This document shows, in pieces, positions 1 through 9,233 of a stretch of 64,000 nucleotides of DNA. The notes under the pieces are model-generated. The model was not told the DNA's origin, did no database searches, and saw nothing but the letters and a program-made list of their open reading frames with translations. The translations under genes and the position numbers were made by a program. Source of the DNA: an uncultured Bacilli bacterium (lineage in GTDB: Bacteria; Bacillota_I; Bacilli_A; RF39; UBA660); NCBI GenBank assembly GCA_934167885.1, contig CAKPMB010000001.1, positions 111,256 to 175,255 on the forward strand, in the 5' to 3' direction. Position 1 is the stretch's first letter, and every line of letters begins with the position of its first letter.

Positions 1-1608
1 AGTGATTTTTATCAATTAATGGATGATTTAAATAATAAAGTGATCGATTTCGCTGTTTTGCCAACAAATTATAAAGAAATATATGCTTTATACGATAATT
101 ATTTAGAACTTGCTAACAATTTAGTAGTTAATGCAAGCAAAGAAAATAACGAAATTATTAATAAAGACGATAATCAAAATACTGTTGATATAACTAAACC
201 TTTTACGCTGTTGTTAATTGGTGTTGATACATTATCATCTTCATACAATGCTGATACATTAATGGTTATTACCTTTAATCCTGAAACATTAACCGCTACA
301 ATGCTAAGCATACCAAGAGATACTTACACAACACTTGCTAATGGTGCCAAACATAAAATTAATGCTTCTGGATGGAGTGGTGATAAATCAGTTGTTAGAA
401 CTATCAACAAATATTTAGGCATAAATATAGATTATTATATAAAAATTAATTTCACTGGCGTCGTTTCTTTGATTGATTCACTAGGTGGCATTGATGTTTT
501 AGTGCCTTATAGTTTCTGCGAACAAAACAGTAAAAGAAACTGGGGAGACGATACAGTATATGTTAAAAATGGATGGCAACATCTAAATGGTGAGCAAGCA
601 CTAGCACTAACAAGAAACAGACATAGTCCTAATGATAGTTATATGATGCGAAAATATTGTCCGCAGGACAAAGAAGGTATTAGAAATGACTTTACTCGTG
701 GAAAAAATCAACAATTAGTAGTTAAAGCTTTAATGAACAGTTTAAAAAATGTAAATGACTTGGACACTGTTTATAAAATTCTTGATACGCTTGGTAAAAA
801 TATTAACACAAATCTTTCAAAAGAAAATATTCTATCGTTTTATAATCTTGCTAAAAACATTATAGATAAAACTGAAGGTATTAATTTAGCAAACGCTATT
901 AAAATAGAACGGCTTGCTTTTACAAGCTACATTCAAACAATAAGAATTGGCAATTTAAATTTATCAACCGTTGGTAATTATGGTGGAAGTGTTGATGCCG
1001 TTGTTACCAAAATGAAAGAAAACTTAGGACTTAAAGATAAAACGACAATAAAAAATATAAGTTTTGATATAAACAATAAATACGTTGAAAAAATAGTTGG
1101 TTCAAACATTTATACTAACAAAAACGCTCCAGTACTAATGTCAAACTTTGTAAAAAAGGATATAAATACACTTTTAAATTGGGCCAAAGAAAATGATTTT
1201 GAAGTAGAAATTACAGAAAAAGAAATAAACGACAATTCATATTTAAATAACACTATTATTAGTCATACACCTCAAGTATATACAGATTTAAGCACAGTCA
1301 GCAATAAAAAAATAAAAGTTGTGGTTGCTAAGAATAATAACACCAACAATTCCTTCAATTATAAACAATGCTTTGATGAGACATTTAAAAACGATTCACG
1401 TTGTATCTTACCAGATTACACCAACAAATCGATTGAAAGTTTTAAAATTTGGCTTAATAAAACAGGGCTTACCCTAAACATAAAATATGAAGAAAGTGTA
1501 GGGGACGATAATATAATTACTTATCAAAGTATTAAAAACAAATCATTATACTCTATAAAAAGTGATAATGACGAAATAATAATAAAATATAATATAAAAG
1601 AAAGTTAA
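1..1608 (+). CDS. LytR-CpsA-Psr (LCP) family protein with C-terminal PASTA-like repeats, 5' partial
   Basis: LCP enzymes move lipid-linked glycopolymers (wall teichoic acid or capsule type) onto peptidoglycan outside the membrane. The frame is open to base 1, so the N-terminus, presumably with the membrane anchor, lies outside the window; the first in-frame ATG is at 19. Counting from that ATG, the LCP core is at about 61-245, with LLLIGVDT, the MLSIPRDTYT motif, INFTGVVSLIDSLGGIDV and ALALTRNRH; the spaced Arg/Asp residues fit polyprenyl-phosphate binding. Residues 370-438 and 463-529 look like two PASTA units (helix, then ND...TIISHTPQ, then a KKIKVVVAK strand). LCP proteins usually end soon after the core, so the tail is unusual. 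The gene points toward oriC. The LCP call is firm; the PASTA call rests on pattern. Confidence 0.85.
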   Translation, partial: SDFYQLMDDLNNKVIDFAVLPTNYKEIYALYDNYLELANNLVVNASKENNEIINKDDNQNTVDITKPFTLLLIGVDTLSSSYNADTLMVITFNPETLTATMLSIPRDTYTTLANGAKHKINASGWSGDKSVVRTINKYLGINIDYYIKINFTGVVSLIDSLGGIDVLVPYSFCEQNSKRNWGDDTVYVKNGWQHLNGEQALALTRNRHSPNDSYMMRKYCPQDKEGIRNDFTRGKNQQLVVKALMNSLKNVNDLDTVYKILDTLGKNINTNLSKENILSFYNLAKNIIDKTEGINLANAIKIERLAFTSYIQTIRIGNLNLSTVGNYGGSVDAVVTKMKENLGLKDKTTIKNISFDINNKYVEKIVGSNIYTNKNAPVLMSNFVKKDINTLLNWAKENDFEVEITEKEINDNSYLNNTIISHTPQVYTDLSTVSNKKIKVVVAKNNNTNNSFNYKQCFDETFKNDSRCILPDYTNKSIESFKIWLNKTGLTLNIKYEESVGDDNIITYQSIKNKSLYSIKSDNDEIIIKYNIKES

Positions 1609-1646
1609 TGACATGATTTATAAATTTCATATCATTAACTTTTTTA
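1604..1646. terminator. bidirectional terminator between convergent genes
   Basis: Inverted repeat GTTAATGACATG (1604-1615) and CATATCATTAAC (1628-1639), followed by seven T on the + strand. It overlaps the stop codons of both flanking convergent genes. Confidence 0.7.
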
Positions 1647-2267
1647 TTGACCTTGAACAATTTTTAATAATTTATCATCTTTTACCAAGGTAACAAAATA
1701 TTCACTGGGATAACCATAATCTTCATTATATTCAATAGAACATTTAACTTGATAGCTCTCATCAAAAATTTTATCCCCATATTTAAATTTACCCTGTTTC
1801 ACATCATCACTATTAATTGTAACACTTTTAACCGTAGGTAACTTTTGGTCACGATTACCATAAAGATTGCTTTTTACTGAATTATATAAACTTTCTTTTG
1901 CAAATTCAATAAAATCATCTTGATAATCTTCATAAATAAATTCATATCCACCAATATCCGCTCTTGAAACTTTGTTCGATAAAGTAAATAAATCTGTAAC
2001 AAATAATTTTGATAAGCAAATTGCATAATCTTGATAATTTATTTCGTCATTGTTTAAAACTTTTTTTAACTCGTAATAATATTCCTGGTAAATAGGTGTC
2101 TGGCTTTTATCAAGTTCATATGGAAAATCACTTATTTTATCCACAATGACAATTTCATCTGTTTTTTTAGAATGAAAAAAATTTTTATAAACATAAAAAA
2201 CTGAAACGAAAAGGCATATTACAAAAGTAATTAAAGCAATGTTTCTTATAAATCGTAGAATTTTCAT
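1644..2267 (-). CDS. hypothetical single-pass membrane protein
   Basis: 207 aa, no family recognised. Residues about 7-27 form one hydrophobic helix after a short basic N-terminus (MKILRFIR), followed by a basic stop-transfer stretch. This suggests an N-in, C-out anchored protein with an extracytoplasmic domain of about 170 residues rich in Asp, Tyr and Lys. The second half has alternating beta-like segments (SVTINSDDV, QVKCSIEYNEDYG, SEYFVTLVKDDKLLKIV) and could be a small beta-rich domain such as an NTF2-like or lipoprotein-type fold; that is a guess. It lies immediately left of oriC and is transcribed away from it, so it is co-directional with the left replication fork. Rpm/rnp genes usually occupy this spot in related genomes. 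Confidence 0.6.
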   Translation of the reverse strand: MKILRFIRNIALITFVICLFVSVFYVYKNFFHSKKTDEIVIVDKISDFPYELDKSQTPIYQEYYYELKKVLNNDEINYQDYAICLSKLFVTDLFTLSNKVSRADIGGYEFIYEDYQDDFIEFAKESLYNSVKSNLYGNRDQKLPTVKSVTINSDDVKQGKFKYGDKIFDESYQVKCSIEYNEDYGYPSEYFVTLVKDDKLLKIVQGQ

Positions 2268-2318
2268 ATATCACCATTTTCATAATAACATACATTGTTT
2301 TTTTTTACAATTTTAGAG

Positions 2319-2542
2319 TTTTCCACTTTTCCACAAAGTGGTGGAAAAACTTTATCCACCATTGTGTAAAACTTTTTTATCAATTGTGGAAAACTAATAT
2401 TTCCCTTGTTAAATAAGAAAAAAATTGTGGATAACTATGTGGAAAACTTGTGGATAACTTTGTGGATAACTTTTTTTTCCACATATTTTCCACAATCAAT
2501 TGTGGAAAACTCACGATTATTTCCTAGTTTTCCACAACTAAA
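2319..2542. other. oriC: DnaA-box cluster upstream of dnaA
   Basis: This is the only gap between genes above 300 bases (2268-2732). Consensus DnaA boxes TGTGGATAA occur at 2426-2434, 2449-2457 and 2461-2469. Near-matches include TTTTCCACA at 2327-2335, TTATCCACC at 2352-2360 and TGTGGAAAA at 2395-2403 and 2438-2446. A palindromic pair (TTTTCCACAAT, two bases, ATTGTGGAAAA) spans 2486-2509. From 2543 to about 2640 the sequence turns almost pure A/T (ATATATATATG and similar), a candidate unwinding element between the boxes and dnaA. The box cluster, its position in front of dnaA and the gene order downstream make an origin very likely; initiation itself is not visible in sequence. Confidence 0.88.
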
Positions 2543-2710
2543 ATATATATATGTAAACATATGTAAGTTACACTTTTAATTTAAAAAGAAAACGTTATAT
2601 AATTATAGGAAAAAGTTATTTTAAGAATTTATATAAAATTTCATTTGTAAAACTAGAGCAAATAACTTTAAAATAAACTAAAAATGGTTTAAAATATAGT
2701 TGAATTTATT

Positions 2711-2732
2711 TAGGAGGTGGATGAATACGTAA
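2711..2732 (+). promoter_or_regulatory. strong RBS plus three-codon minicistron ahead of dnaA
   Basis: A strong Shine-Dalgarno (AGGAGGTGG, 2712-2720) abuts ATG AAT ACG TAA (2721-2732), which encodes Met-Asn-Thr-stop. The dnaA ATG follows directly at 2733 in the same frame. GGAGG lies about 15 bases from the dnaA ATG, longer than usual, so translation could involve stop-start coupling. Whether the minicistron is translated is unknown. Confidence 0.4.
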
Positions 2733-4115
2733 ATGAACACAGATACTTTATGGAAAAAGTTTCTTGATAAAATTAACAGCGAAGTTAATGCAATGATTTA
2801 TAAAACATACTTCCAGAACACGCAATTACTTAAAATAGAAGACAAAACGTTGATAATTCTTGTTCCAAGTAAAATCCACCAACAACGATTAAATGACGGT
2901 TTTTATGGAATAATTAATTCAATTATTTTAGATTTAACAGACACTAATTATGAATTAAAGTTTGTTTTAGAAGATGAAAAAAGTAAATATGTTACCCCAA
3001 AACAAGAATCTTTATTTGATGAAACATTAAATCCTAATAGTGAAATATTAGAAGAAAAAGTCCCAACATACAAATTTAATTCCAACTTAAATAAGAATTA
3101 CACTTTTGATAATTTTATAGTGGGAAATAGTAATCGTTTGGCCCATGGTTGTGCCTTTGCAGTTGCTGAAAATCCTGGAACTGTCTACAATCCACTAGTT
3201 ATTTATGGCAATAGCGGCCTCGGGAAAACGCACTTAATGCATGCTATAGGTAATTACATTGAACAAAATACTAAAAAGCGTGTTTTATACATATCATGTA
3301 ACGAATTTTTTGATGATTTTACTAAAATGAGTCGAAGTGAAGATATAAACAATAGAAGTGATTATTTTAAAGAAAAATATCGTTCTGTCGACGTTTTAAT
3401 TGTCGATGATATTCAATTTATTGCTAATAAAACTAAATCACAAGAAGAATTTTTCCACACATTTAATTCTTTATATAATAATAATAAACAAATTATTGTC
3501 TCAAGCGATAGACCGCCCAATGATATAAAAGACCTTGCGGACCGTTTAAAAACAAGGTTTGCGTGGGGGATGAACGTTGATATTCACCCACCAGAATTTG
3601 AACTTAGAAAAAATATCATTTATAAAAAAATTAATGGTTCAAACCTACAAAAGGATATACCTGAAGACGTTGTTGAATATATTGCATCTAATATAGGAAG
3701 TAATATAAGAGCCTTAGAAGGAGCAGTGACAAGACTTGCTGCTTATTCAATTATAATGGGTGGGGTTGATATTAACCTAGAAACAGCAGTTGATGCTCTT
3801 AAAGATACAATAAATAGAGGAACTAGCGAACAAGCTAATATCCTTAAAATACAACGGGTTGTAGCGGATTATTTTCAAATATCAATTGATGATTTAAAAA
3901 GTAAAAAACGTAGTGCTGTTATCGCTTTTCCACGCCAAATTGCAATGTATTTGTCAAGAACACTTTTAAATGAGTCTTTCGAACAAATTGGGCTAGAATT
4001 TGGTGGGAAAGATCATACTACCGTTATGCATTCATGTGAGAAGATAAAAAATGAAATTAGAAACAATCAAGAAATATACAATTCAATAGAAAAAATTAAG
4101 GAAAATCTTTCCTAA
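2733..4115 (+). CDS. dnaA: chromosomal replication initiator protein DnaA
   Basis: 460 aa, usual length. DnaA binds DnaA boxes at oriC, oligomerises with ATP and opens the duplex for helicase loading. Domain I is at about 1-80 and a short linker at about 85-115. The AAA+ domain begins near YTFDNFIVG and has Walker A GNSGLGKT (159-166) and Walker B VLIVDDIQ (221-228). The C-terminal helix-turn-helix carries the signature GGKDHTTVMHSCEKI starting at 424. The start follows a minicistron stop directly, see 2711-2732. DnaA boxes lie on both sides of the gene, so autoregulation by DnaA binding is likely. Confidence 0.98.
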   Translation: MNTDTLWKKFLDKINSEVNAMIYKTYFQNTQLLKIEDKTLIILVPSKIHQQRLNDGFYGIINSIILDLTDTNYELKFVLEDEKSKYVTPKQESLFDETLNPNSEILEEKVPTYKFNSNLNKNYTFDNFIVGNSNRLAHGCAFAVAENPGTVYNPLVIYGNSGLGKTHLMHAIGNYIEQNTKKRVLYISCNEFFDDFTKMSRSEDINNRSDYFKEKYRSVDVLIVDDIQFIANKTKSQEEFFHTFNSLYNNNKQIIVSSDRPPNDIKDLADRLKTRFAWGMNVDIHPPEFELRKNIIYKKINGSNLQKDIPEDVVEYIASNIGSNIRALEGAVTRLAAYSIIMGGVDINLETAVDALKDTINRGTSEQANILKIQRVVADYFQISIDDLKSKKRSAVIAFPRQIAMYLSRTLLNESFEQIGLEFGGKDHTTVMHSCEKIKNEIRNNQEIYNSIEKIKENLS

Positions 4116-4212
4116 TGTGGATAACAGTGGAAAAAAAGTGACTTTATCAACAAGTTTTCCACATGTAATGTTAATAATTTTTCCGTGATATTATTGGAAA
4201 ATAAAAAGTTTT
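4116..4212. other. second DnaA-box cluster, dnaA-dnaN intergenic region
   Basis: TGTGGATAA is at 4116-4124, starting right after the dnaA stop. TTATCAACA at 4144-4152 and TTTTCCACA at 4155-4163 are near-matches, and two TTTTCCACC sites follow at about 4190-4206. The rest up to the dnaN ribosome site is A/T-rich. This suggests a bipartite origin, as described for Bacillus subtilis, where box clusters flank dnaA. Confidence 0.65.
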
Positions 4213-4278
4213 CCACCGTTTTCCACCGACATTAATATAATTAATATATATAATAAATAAAATAATAAGGAGAAGAAA

Positions 4279-5400
4279 ATGAAAATTATAATTAAAAAAG
4301 ATGTATTATTAGACCACTTAAATAAAGTTAGTAAAGCAATTTCTACTAAGAACCTAGTTCCAGCTTTAGCAGGAATAAAATTTGATTTAAAAAAAGATGG
4401 ATTAACTCTAACAGCATCAGATAGTGATATAACTATTCAAACATTTATACCATATGAAGAAGAAACGATGACTATTAGTGAAGAAGGAAGTATAATTATT
4501 CAAGGTAGATATATTTTAGATATTGTTAGAAAAATTCCTGATAAAACTATAAAAATTGATGTATTTGACGAAATGAAAATTATTATTTACACAGAAAATA
4601 GTGAATATAATTTAAATGGTATCAATAAAAGAGAATATCCTAACATTACTTTAGAAGAAAGTAAAACACCAATTGTTATTCATTCACAAACTTTAAAGAC
4701 ACTTATAAATCAGACATCATTTGCAACATCAACAGATGAATCGCGTCCTCCATTAACAGGAATTAACTTTAAAATTACAGGTGATATTTTAGAATGTAAT
4801 GCAACTGACTCATATCGTCTTGCAAGAAAAACAATAAAATTAAATGAAACAGTGAATAATTCATATAATATTGTTATTCCAAGTCGTAATATAGTAGAAG
4901 TTTCTAAAATTATTGATGATGATTCAAATGTAGAATTACATATATTTAATAATAAAATTTTATTTAAGAGTAAAAATTTATTATTTCAAAGTCGTTTAAT
5001 TAATGGTAGTTATCCTAATACAACTAATTTATTACCACAAAGTAGTATTTTAAAGATTACTGTAAATATTAATGATTTATATAATGTAATTGATCGTGTT
5101 AGTATTTTAACTAGTGATAAAGAGAAGAATATTGTTAGTTTAGAAACAAAGGATAATATTCTTATAATGCGTTCTAGTAGTGTTGAAATAGGTCGTGTTG
5201 AAGAAAAAATGAATATAACTAAGGATACAAAAGAAGATATTAAAATATCATTTAGTGCTCGTTATATGATGGAAGCTCTTAAAGTATTATCTGGTGACAC
5301 TGCTATAATTACTTTTGTAGGTGAAGTTAATCCAATTATTGTTCAAGATAGTCAAGATTTAGACTTAATTCAATTAGTTTTACCAATTAGAACTTATTAA
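4279..5400 (+). CDS. dnaN: DNA polymerase III beta subunit (sliding clamp)
   Basis: 373 aa, usual for the clamp, which encircles DNA and tethers polymerase III and many partners. It starts MKIIIKKDVLLDHLNKVSKAI and shows the three repeated clamp domains, the conserved middle segment ATDSYRLA, and the C-terminal PIIVQDSQDLDLIQLVLPIR region. The ATG follows AAGGAGAAG at good spacing. It sits between dnaA and a comK-like gene and ends in a clear terminator, so it is probably co-transcribed with dnaA or driven from the A/T-rich gap. Confidence 0.97.
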   Translation: MKIIIKKDVLLDHLNKVSKAISTKNLVPALAGIKFDLKKDGLTLTASDSDITIQTFIPYEEETMTISEEGSIIIQGRYILDIVRKIPDKTIKIDVFDEMKIIIYTENSEYNLNGINKREYPNITLEESKTPIVIHSQTLKTLINQTSFATSTDESRPPLTGINFKITGDILECNATDSYRLARKTIKLNETVNNSYNIVIPSRNIVEVSKIIDDDSNVELHIFNNKILFKSKNLLFQSRLINGSYPNTTNLLPQSSILKITVNINDLYNVIDRVSILTSDKEKNIVSLETKDNILIMRSSSVEIGRVEEKMNITKDTKEDIKISFSARYMMEALKVLSGDTAIITFVGEVNPIIVQDSQDLDLIQLVLPIRTY

Positions 5401-5425
5401 AATAGCTTTTTAGCTGTTTTTTTTT
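5399..5425 (+). terminator. rho-independent terminator of dnaN
   Basis: Stem AAAATAGCT / AGCTGTTTT with a four-T loop and a tail of at least nine T. It overlaps the last base of the dnaN stop. Confidence 0.8.
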
Positions 5426-5534
5426 ACTATTTTTTTTATTTTATATTTTTTTTCGACAAATTATGACATTATTCGACATAATCTGCCATTACGATAGCTT
5501 TTATCCACTTTTTTGTGGAAAGAAGGGAGGTTTT

Positions 5535-5978
5535 ATGGATTCTTATGAAATAAATAAGGATACTTGTGCCATTATTAGTGTTGAAAAAAATATTAGTAGA
5601 GTATTGGAAAATAATAATGAATACTATGTTAATATGCCATCTTACGAAATAATGGATAATAGTTGTCAATATTATGGTAGTAGTTGTGAAGGACGAATTA
5701 AAGGAACGAAAATGATTTTAGGCAGTAGTTATAAGGTTCCGATTGTTGTTGAAGAAAAAAATGATATCATCTTTTTTCCAACGGAATCGCCAAATAGTGA
5801 TAGTTGTTGTTGGTTATCGCTTAATCAAATAGAAAAATATGAAAACTGTAATGGATATACTAAAGTATTCTTTAATAATGGCAAAGATATCGTTGTTAAA
5901 ATGTCTGTTTCATCTTTTGAAAGTCAGATTTTAAGAGCGAATAGGCTAGAAAGTTTGCTAAAAAAACGAGTTAGTTAA
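5535..5978 (+). CDS. comK: ComK-family competence transcription factor, C-terminally short
   Basis: 147 aa. ComK is the master activator of DNA-uptake genes in Bacillus. Matches to the family (from memory of B. subtilis ComK) run through most of the protein: SYEINKDTCAI, EYYVNMPSYEIMDNSCQYYG, SSCEGRIKGT, KVPIVVEEKNDIIFFPT, CCWLSLNQIE, KVFFNNGKDIVVKMSVSSFE and ILRANRLESLL. The family is normally about 190 aa; this one stops after RLESLLKKRVS and lacks the last 35-40 residues, which in B. subtilis contact the adaptor MecA. The start was set at 5535 because AAGGGAGG (5523-5530) lies just upstream; a longer frame to 5463 has no ribosome site. It stands alone between terminators. No uptake genes are visible in the window, so a role in competence is inferred. 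Confidence 0.85.
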   Translation: MDSYEINKDTCAIISVEKNISRVLENNNEYYVNMPSYEIMDNSCQYYGSSCEGRIKGTKMILGSSYKVPIVVEEKNDIIFFPTESPNSDSCCWLSLNQIEKYENCNGYTKVFFNNGKDIVVKMSVSSFESQILRANRLESLLKKRVS

Positions 5979-5983
5979 TAGTT

Positions 5984-6008
5984 AAAGAGAGTGTTTAGCA
6001 TTCTCTTT
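5984..6008 (+). terminator. terminator-like hairpin after comK
   Basis: Stem AAAGAGAGTG / CATTCTCTTT with a five-base loop (10 pairs, one G-T), followed by a weak T-poor tail. Confidence 0.5.
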
Positions 6009-6100
6009 ATTAGTATTATAAAATTTCTAAAAAAAATACTTGGTTATAAATAGTAATTATGTCAAAGCAAGTAAAAATAGTTTAAAAAGTTGCCAAATTA

Positions 6101-6109
6101 TGTTATAAT
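6101..6109 (+). promoter_or_regulatory. extended -10 promoter of recF-gyrB-gyrA
   Basis: TGTTATAAT, a perfect extended -10, about 67 bases before the recF start. The -35 at proper distance is only TTTAAA. The same TGTTATAAT element recurs before metG, pduL, the ywiB-like gene and the tagO-like gene. Confidence 0.55.
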
Positions 6110-6175
6110 CTATGTGTAGGTATAGGTATACACATTTTTGTAAAATCGCCAAATATCCTTATTTAGAGGTGTATT

Positions 6176-7318
6176 TTGAAAATTAGAGACATAAAGCTGC
6201 TTAATTTTAGAAATTATGATGAACTATTTTTGGAATTTTCTGATAATATAAACATTATTATTGGAAATAATGGTGAAGGTAAAACAAATATTTTGGAAAG
6301 TGTGTATGTGTTGTCACTTACAAAGTCTAATAGATATGGAATTGATAATGATTTAATTCAGTTTGGTAAAAGGTTTTTTAAACTAGAAGGTAATATTGTA
6401 TATGATGATTTAGTTAAGAAACTTGCAGTGTCGCTGAATAATGCTAAGAAGAGTGTATCGATAAACGGTAAGGAAATATATAAAATATCTGATTATGTTG
6501 CAAATTTTTGTGTTGTTTCTTTTTCTTCTTTAGATTTGGAAATTATTAAGGGAGCACCATCTATTAGGAGGAATTTTTTAAATATAAGTTTAAGTCAAAT
6601 GTATGCTAATTATATTACTAATTTAAATGAATATAATGCTATTTTAAAATTAAGAAATGATTATTTGAAGAAGCTTAATATTAATGGTATGTTGGATAGG
6701 CGTTATTTGGACGTTATAAATACTAAATTAGTAGAAAAGGCGTGTAAGGTTACTAGTCGGAGAATTGCTTATTTAAACGATATAAATGCCTTAATAGAGG
6801 GTATTTTTTATAAGTTAACAGGAATACATTCTCTTATGATTTCGTTTGAAAATAGCGTTTTAAATGGTGATTATGAGGAAGATAAATATAAAGAAAGTTT
6901 TTATAGTCGTCTTCAAAAAAACTATAATCAAGAACTTTTACTTGGTAATACCTTACAAGGACCACATCGCGATGATTATAAATTTATATTAAATGGTAAT
7001 GATATGAAGTTGTTTGCGTCACAAGGACAACAAAGACTTGCTGTTATTGCTTTTAAATTAGCGGAAGTATATGTATTTAAAAAATATAAAAATGATTATC
7101 CAGTATTGTTGCTAGATGATATTTTTAGTGAAATTGATACAAAAAAGCGAAATAAAATAATAAAATATCTAAATAATGATATACAAACAATTATTACAAC
7201 GACGGATATTTTGAATGTTGATGAAACTTTATTAAAGAATGCTAGAATTTTAACATTAAAAAACAAAAAAATAACAATTAAAGGTGGGAAGAAAAATGGA
7301 AGACGAAAAAGTAATTGA
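6176..7318 (+). CDS. recF: DNA replication and repair protein RecF
   Basis: 380 aa, usual length. RecF is an SMC-like ABC ATPase that acts with RecO and RecR at gapped DNA. Walker A is GNNGEGKT (30-37); the signature-helix region is GPHRDD with [17 protein letters not shown]; Walker B is [11 protein letters not shown]. The start codon is TTG at 6176 with AGAGGTG upstream; no nearer ATG covers the conserved [14 protein letters not shown] start. The 3' end overlaps the gyrB start by 23 bases, so the genes are translationally close. RecR is encoded about 7 kb downstream. Confidence 0.96.
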   Translation: MKIRDIKLLNFRNYDELFLEFSDNINIIIGNNGEGKTNILESVYVLSLTKSNRYGIDNDLIQFGKRFFKLEGNIVYDDLVKKLAVSLNNAKKSVSINGKEIYKISDYVANFCVVSFSSLDLEIIKGAPSIRRNFLNISLSQMYANYITNLNEYNAILKLRNDYLKKLNINGMLDRRYLDVINTKLVEKACKVTSRRIAYLNDINALIEGIFYKLTGIHSLMISFENSVLNGDYEEDKYKESFYSRLQKNYNQELLLGNTLQGPHRDDYKFILNGNDMKLFASQGQQRLAVIAFKLAEVYVFKKYKNDYPVLLLDDIFSEIDTKKRNKIIKYLNNDIQTIITTTDILNVDETLLKNARILTLKNKKITIKGGKKNGRRKSN

Positions 7319-9224
7319 GAAATATGATTCTTCATCAATTCAAGTATTGGAAGGTTTGGAAGCAGTTCGTAAAAGACCTGGTATGTATATTGGAACGACT
7401 GGTGAAAAGGGACTTCATCATTTGGTTTGGGAAATTGTTGATAATTCCATTGATGAAGCGTTAGCGGGTTATGCTACTAATATTGAAGTTACAATTGAGA
7501 AAAATAATGCTGTAACAGTTGCGGATGATGGTCGTGGTATACCAACTGGAATTCATCCAAAGACCGGAAAATCTACTGTTGAAACAGTTTATACAGTGTT
7601 GCACGCTGGTGGTAAATTTGGTGGCGGTGGATATAAAGTATCTGGTGGCTTACATGGTGTAGGTGCATCTGTTGTTAATGCTTTATCTGAATGGCTTGAA
7701 GTAAAAGTTTATCAAAATGGTAATATATATTATCAACGTTATCAAAATGGTGGACATCCTGTTGAGGATTTGAAAATAATAGGTGAATGCTCTAAGGATA
7801 GAACGGGAACAACAGTAACTTTTAAACCAGATCCTGATATTTTCCAAGAAACTACTATTTTTGATTATGATACACTTTATAATCGTTTACGTGAATTAGC
7901 CTTTTTAAATCGCGGTCTTAGAATTAAATTGATTGATCTACGTGAAGATGATAAACATGCTGAATTTATGTATGAAGGTGGTATCAGAGAATATGTTGCT
8001 TTGATAAATAGTGGAAAGGAGCCTATTCATGATACTATCGTTGATGTAACTGGTAAGGAAAATGATATATCAATTGAGGTTGCTTTTCAATATAATAGTA
8101 ATTATAGTTCTGATATATATTCATTTGTTAATAATATAAGGACACCAGAAGGTGGAACGCATGAAGATGGTGTTAGAAGGGCTTTAACAAGAATTTTAAA
8201 TAAGTATGCGACTGCCAATAATTTCTTAAAGTCGAATGATGATCCACTTACAGGTGAGGATGTGCGTGAAGGTATTACGATGATTATTTCATGTAAGCAT
8301 CCTGATCCTCAATTTGAAGGTCAAACAAAGACAAAGTTAGGTAATGTTGAAGTTAGAAGTATTGCCGATAAGATTTTCTCAGAGAAATTGGAAAGATTTT
8401 TAATGGAAAACCCTAATGAAGCAAGAATTATAATTGAAAAGTCAATGACAGCCTCACGTGCTAGAGTAGCAGCTAAAAAGGCTCGTGAATTAACTCGTCG
8501 AAAAGGTGATTTGGAAATTACTAATTTCTATGGTAAATTGACAGATTGTAAGAGTAAGGATCCTAGTGAATGTGAAATATTCTTAGTCGAGGGTGATTCA
8601 GCTGGTGGTAGTGCTAAAAAAGGCCGTGATTATATGACACAAGCTATTTTGCCATTGCGTGGTAAGATTTTAAATGTTGAAAAGGCTCGTTTGGATAGAG
8701 CATTATCGAATGAAGAGATAAGAACAATGATTACTGCCTTTGGAACGGGTATTGGTGATGAGTTTGATTTATCAAAATTAAGATATGACAAGATAATTAT
8801 TATGACCGATGCCGATGTTGATGGTAGTCATATTAGAGTATTATTGCTTACGTTATTTTATAGATTTTTTAGACCTGTGGTCGAAGCTGGTCATGTTTAT
8901 GCTGCTCAACCTCCTTTATTTAAAGTTGTTTATGGTAAGACTAGTAGGTATGTCTTAAATGAAGAAGAAAGAGATGCATATTTAAGCACGTTACCTGAAA
9001 ATGCTAAATATACGATTACTCGTATGAAAGGTTTAGGTGAAATGGGTGCTGATGAGTTGCGTGATACTACAATGGGTAAAGAAAAACGTATTTTAAGACA
9101 AATAACTGTTGAGGACACAATAAGTGCAGATGCTGTCTTTAAAGAATTGATGGGTGAAGATGTAGAGCCACGTCGTGAATTTATTGAAAAGAATGCTACT
9201 TATGTGCAAAATTTGGATATATAG
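7296..9224 (+). CDS. gyrB: DNA gyrase subunit B
   Basis: 642 aa. GyrB is the ATPase half of gyrase, which puts negative supercoils into DNA. The GHKL ATPase has [16 protein letters not shown] and [15 protein letters not shown]. The transducer domain follows, then the TOPRIM motif [14 protein letters not shown] and the metal triad DADVDGSH, and a C-terminal tail ending near [16 protein letters not shown]. The ATG at 7296 has AAGGTGGG upstream; a GTG at 7284 would start inside that ribosome site and was rejected. It overlaps the recF end and is followed by gyrA after nine bases. Confidence 0.98.
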   Translation: MEDEKVIEKYDSSSIQVLEGLEAVRKRPGMYIGTTGEKGLHHLVWEIVDNSIDEALAGYATNIEVTIEKNNAVTVADDGRGIPTGIHPKTGKSTVETVYTVLHAGGKFGGGGYKVSGGLHGVGASVVNALSEWLEVKVYQNGNIYYQRYQNGGHPVEDLKIIGECSKDRTGTTVTFKPDPDIFQETTIFDYDTLYNRLRELAFLNRGLRIKLIDLREDDKHAEFMYEGGIREYVALINSGKEPIHDTIVDVTGKENDISIEVAFQYNSNYSSDIYSFVNNIRTPEGGTHEDGVRRALTRILNKYATANNFLKSNDDPLTGEDVREGITMIISCKHPDPQFEGQTKTKLGNVEVRSIADKIFSEKLERFLMENPNEARIIIEKSMTASRARVAAKKARELTRRKGDLEITNFYGKLTDCKSKDPSECEIFLVEGDSAGGSAKKGRDYMTQAILPLRGKILNVEKARLDRALSNEEIRTMITAFGTGIGDEFDLSKLRYDKIIIMTDADVDGSHIRVLLLTLFYRFFRPVVEAGHVYAAQPPLFKVVYGKTSRYVLNEEERDAYLSTLPENAKYTITRMKGLGEMGADELRDTTMGKEKRILRQITVEDTISADAVFKELMGEDVEPRREFIEKNATYVQNLDI

Positions 9225-9233
9225 GAGGGCAAT

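Noticed and set aside
2721..2732. dnaA start at ATG 2721
   Set aside because: The reading frame meets TAA after three codons.
5399..5411. Perfect AAAA-N5-TTTT ComK-type box before comK
   Set aside because: It coincides with the dnaN terminator stem and such strings are frequent by chance in DNA this AT-rich; no second box at the spacing ComK needs was seen.
7096..7338. Minus-strand open frames inside recF, gyrB, dnaX, ftsH, lysS, secA and other genes
   Set aside because: They mirror well-supported + strand genes, lack ribosome sites and have no recognisable motifs.
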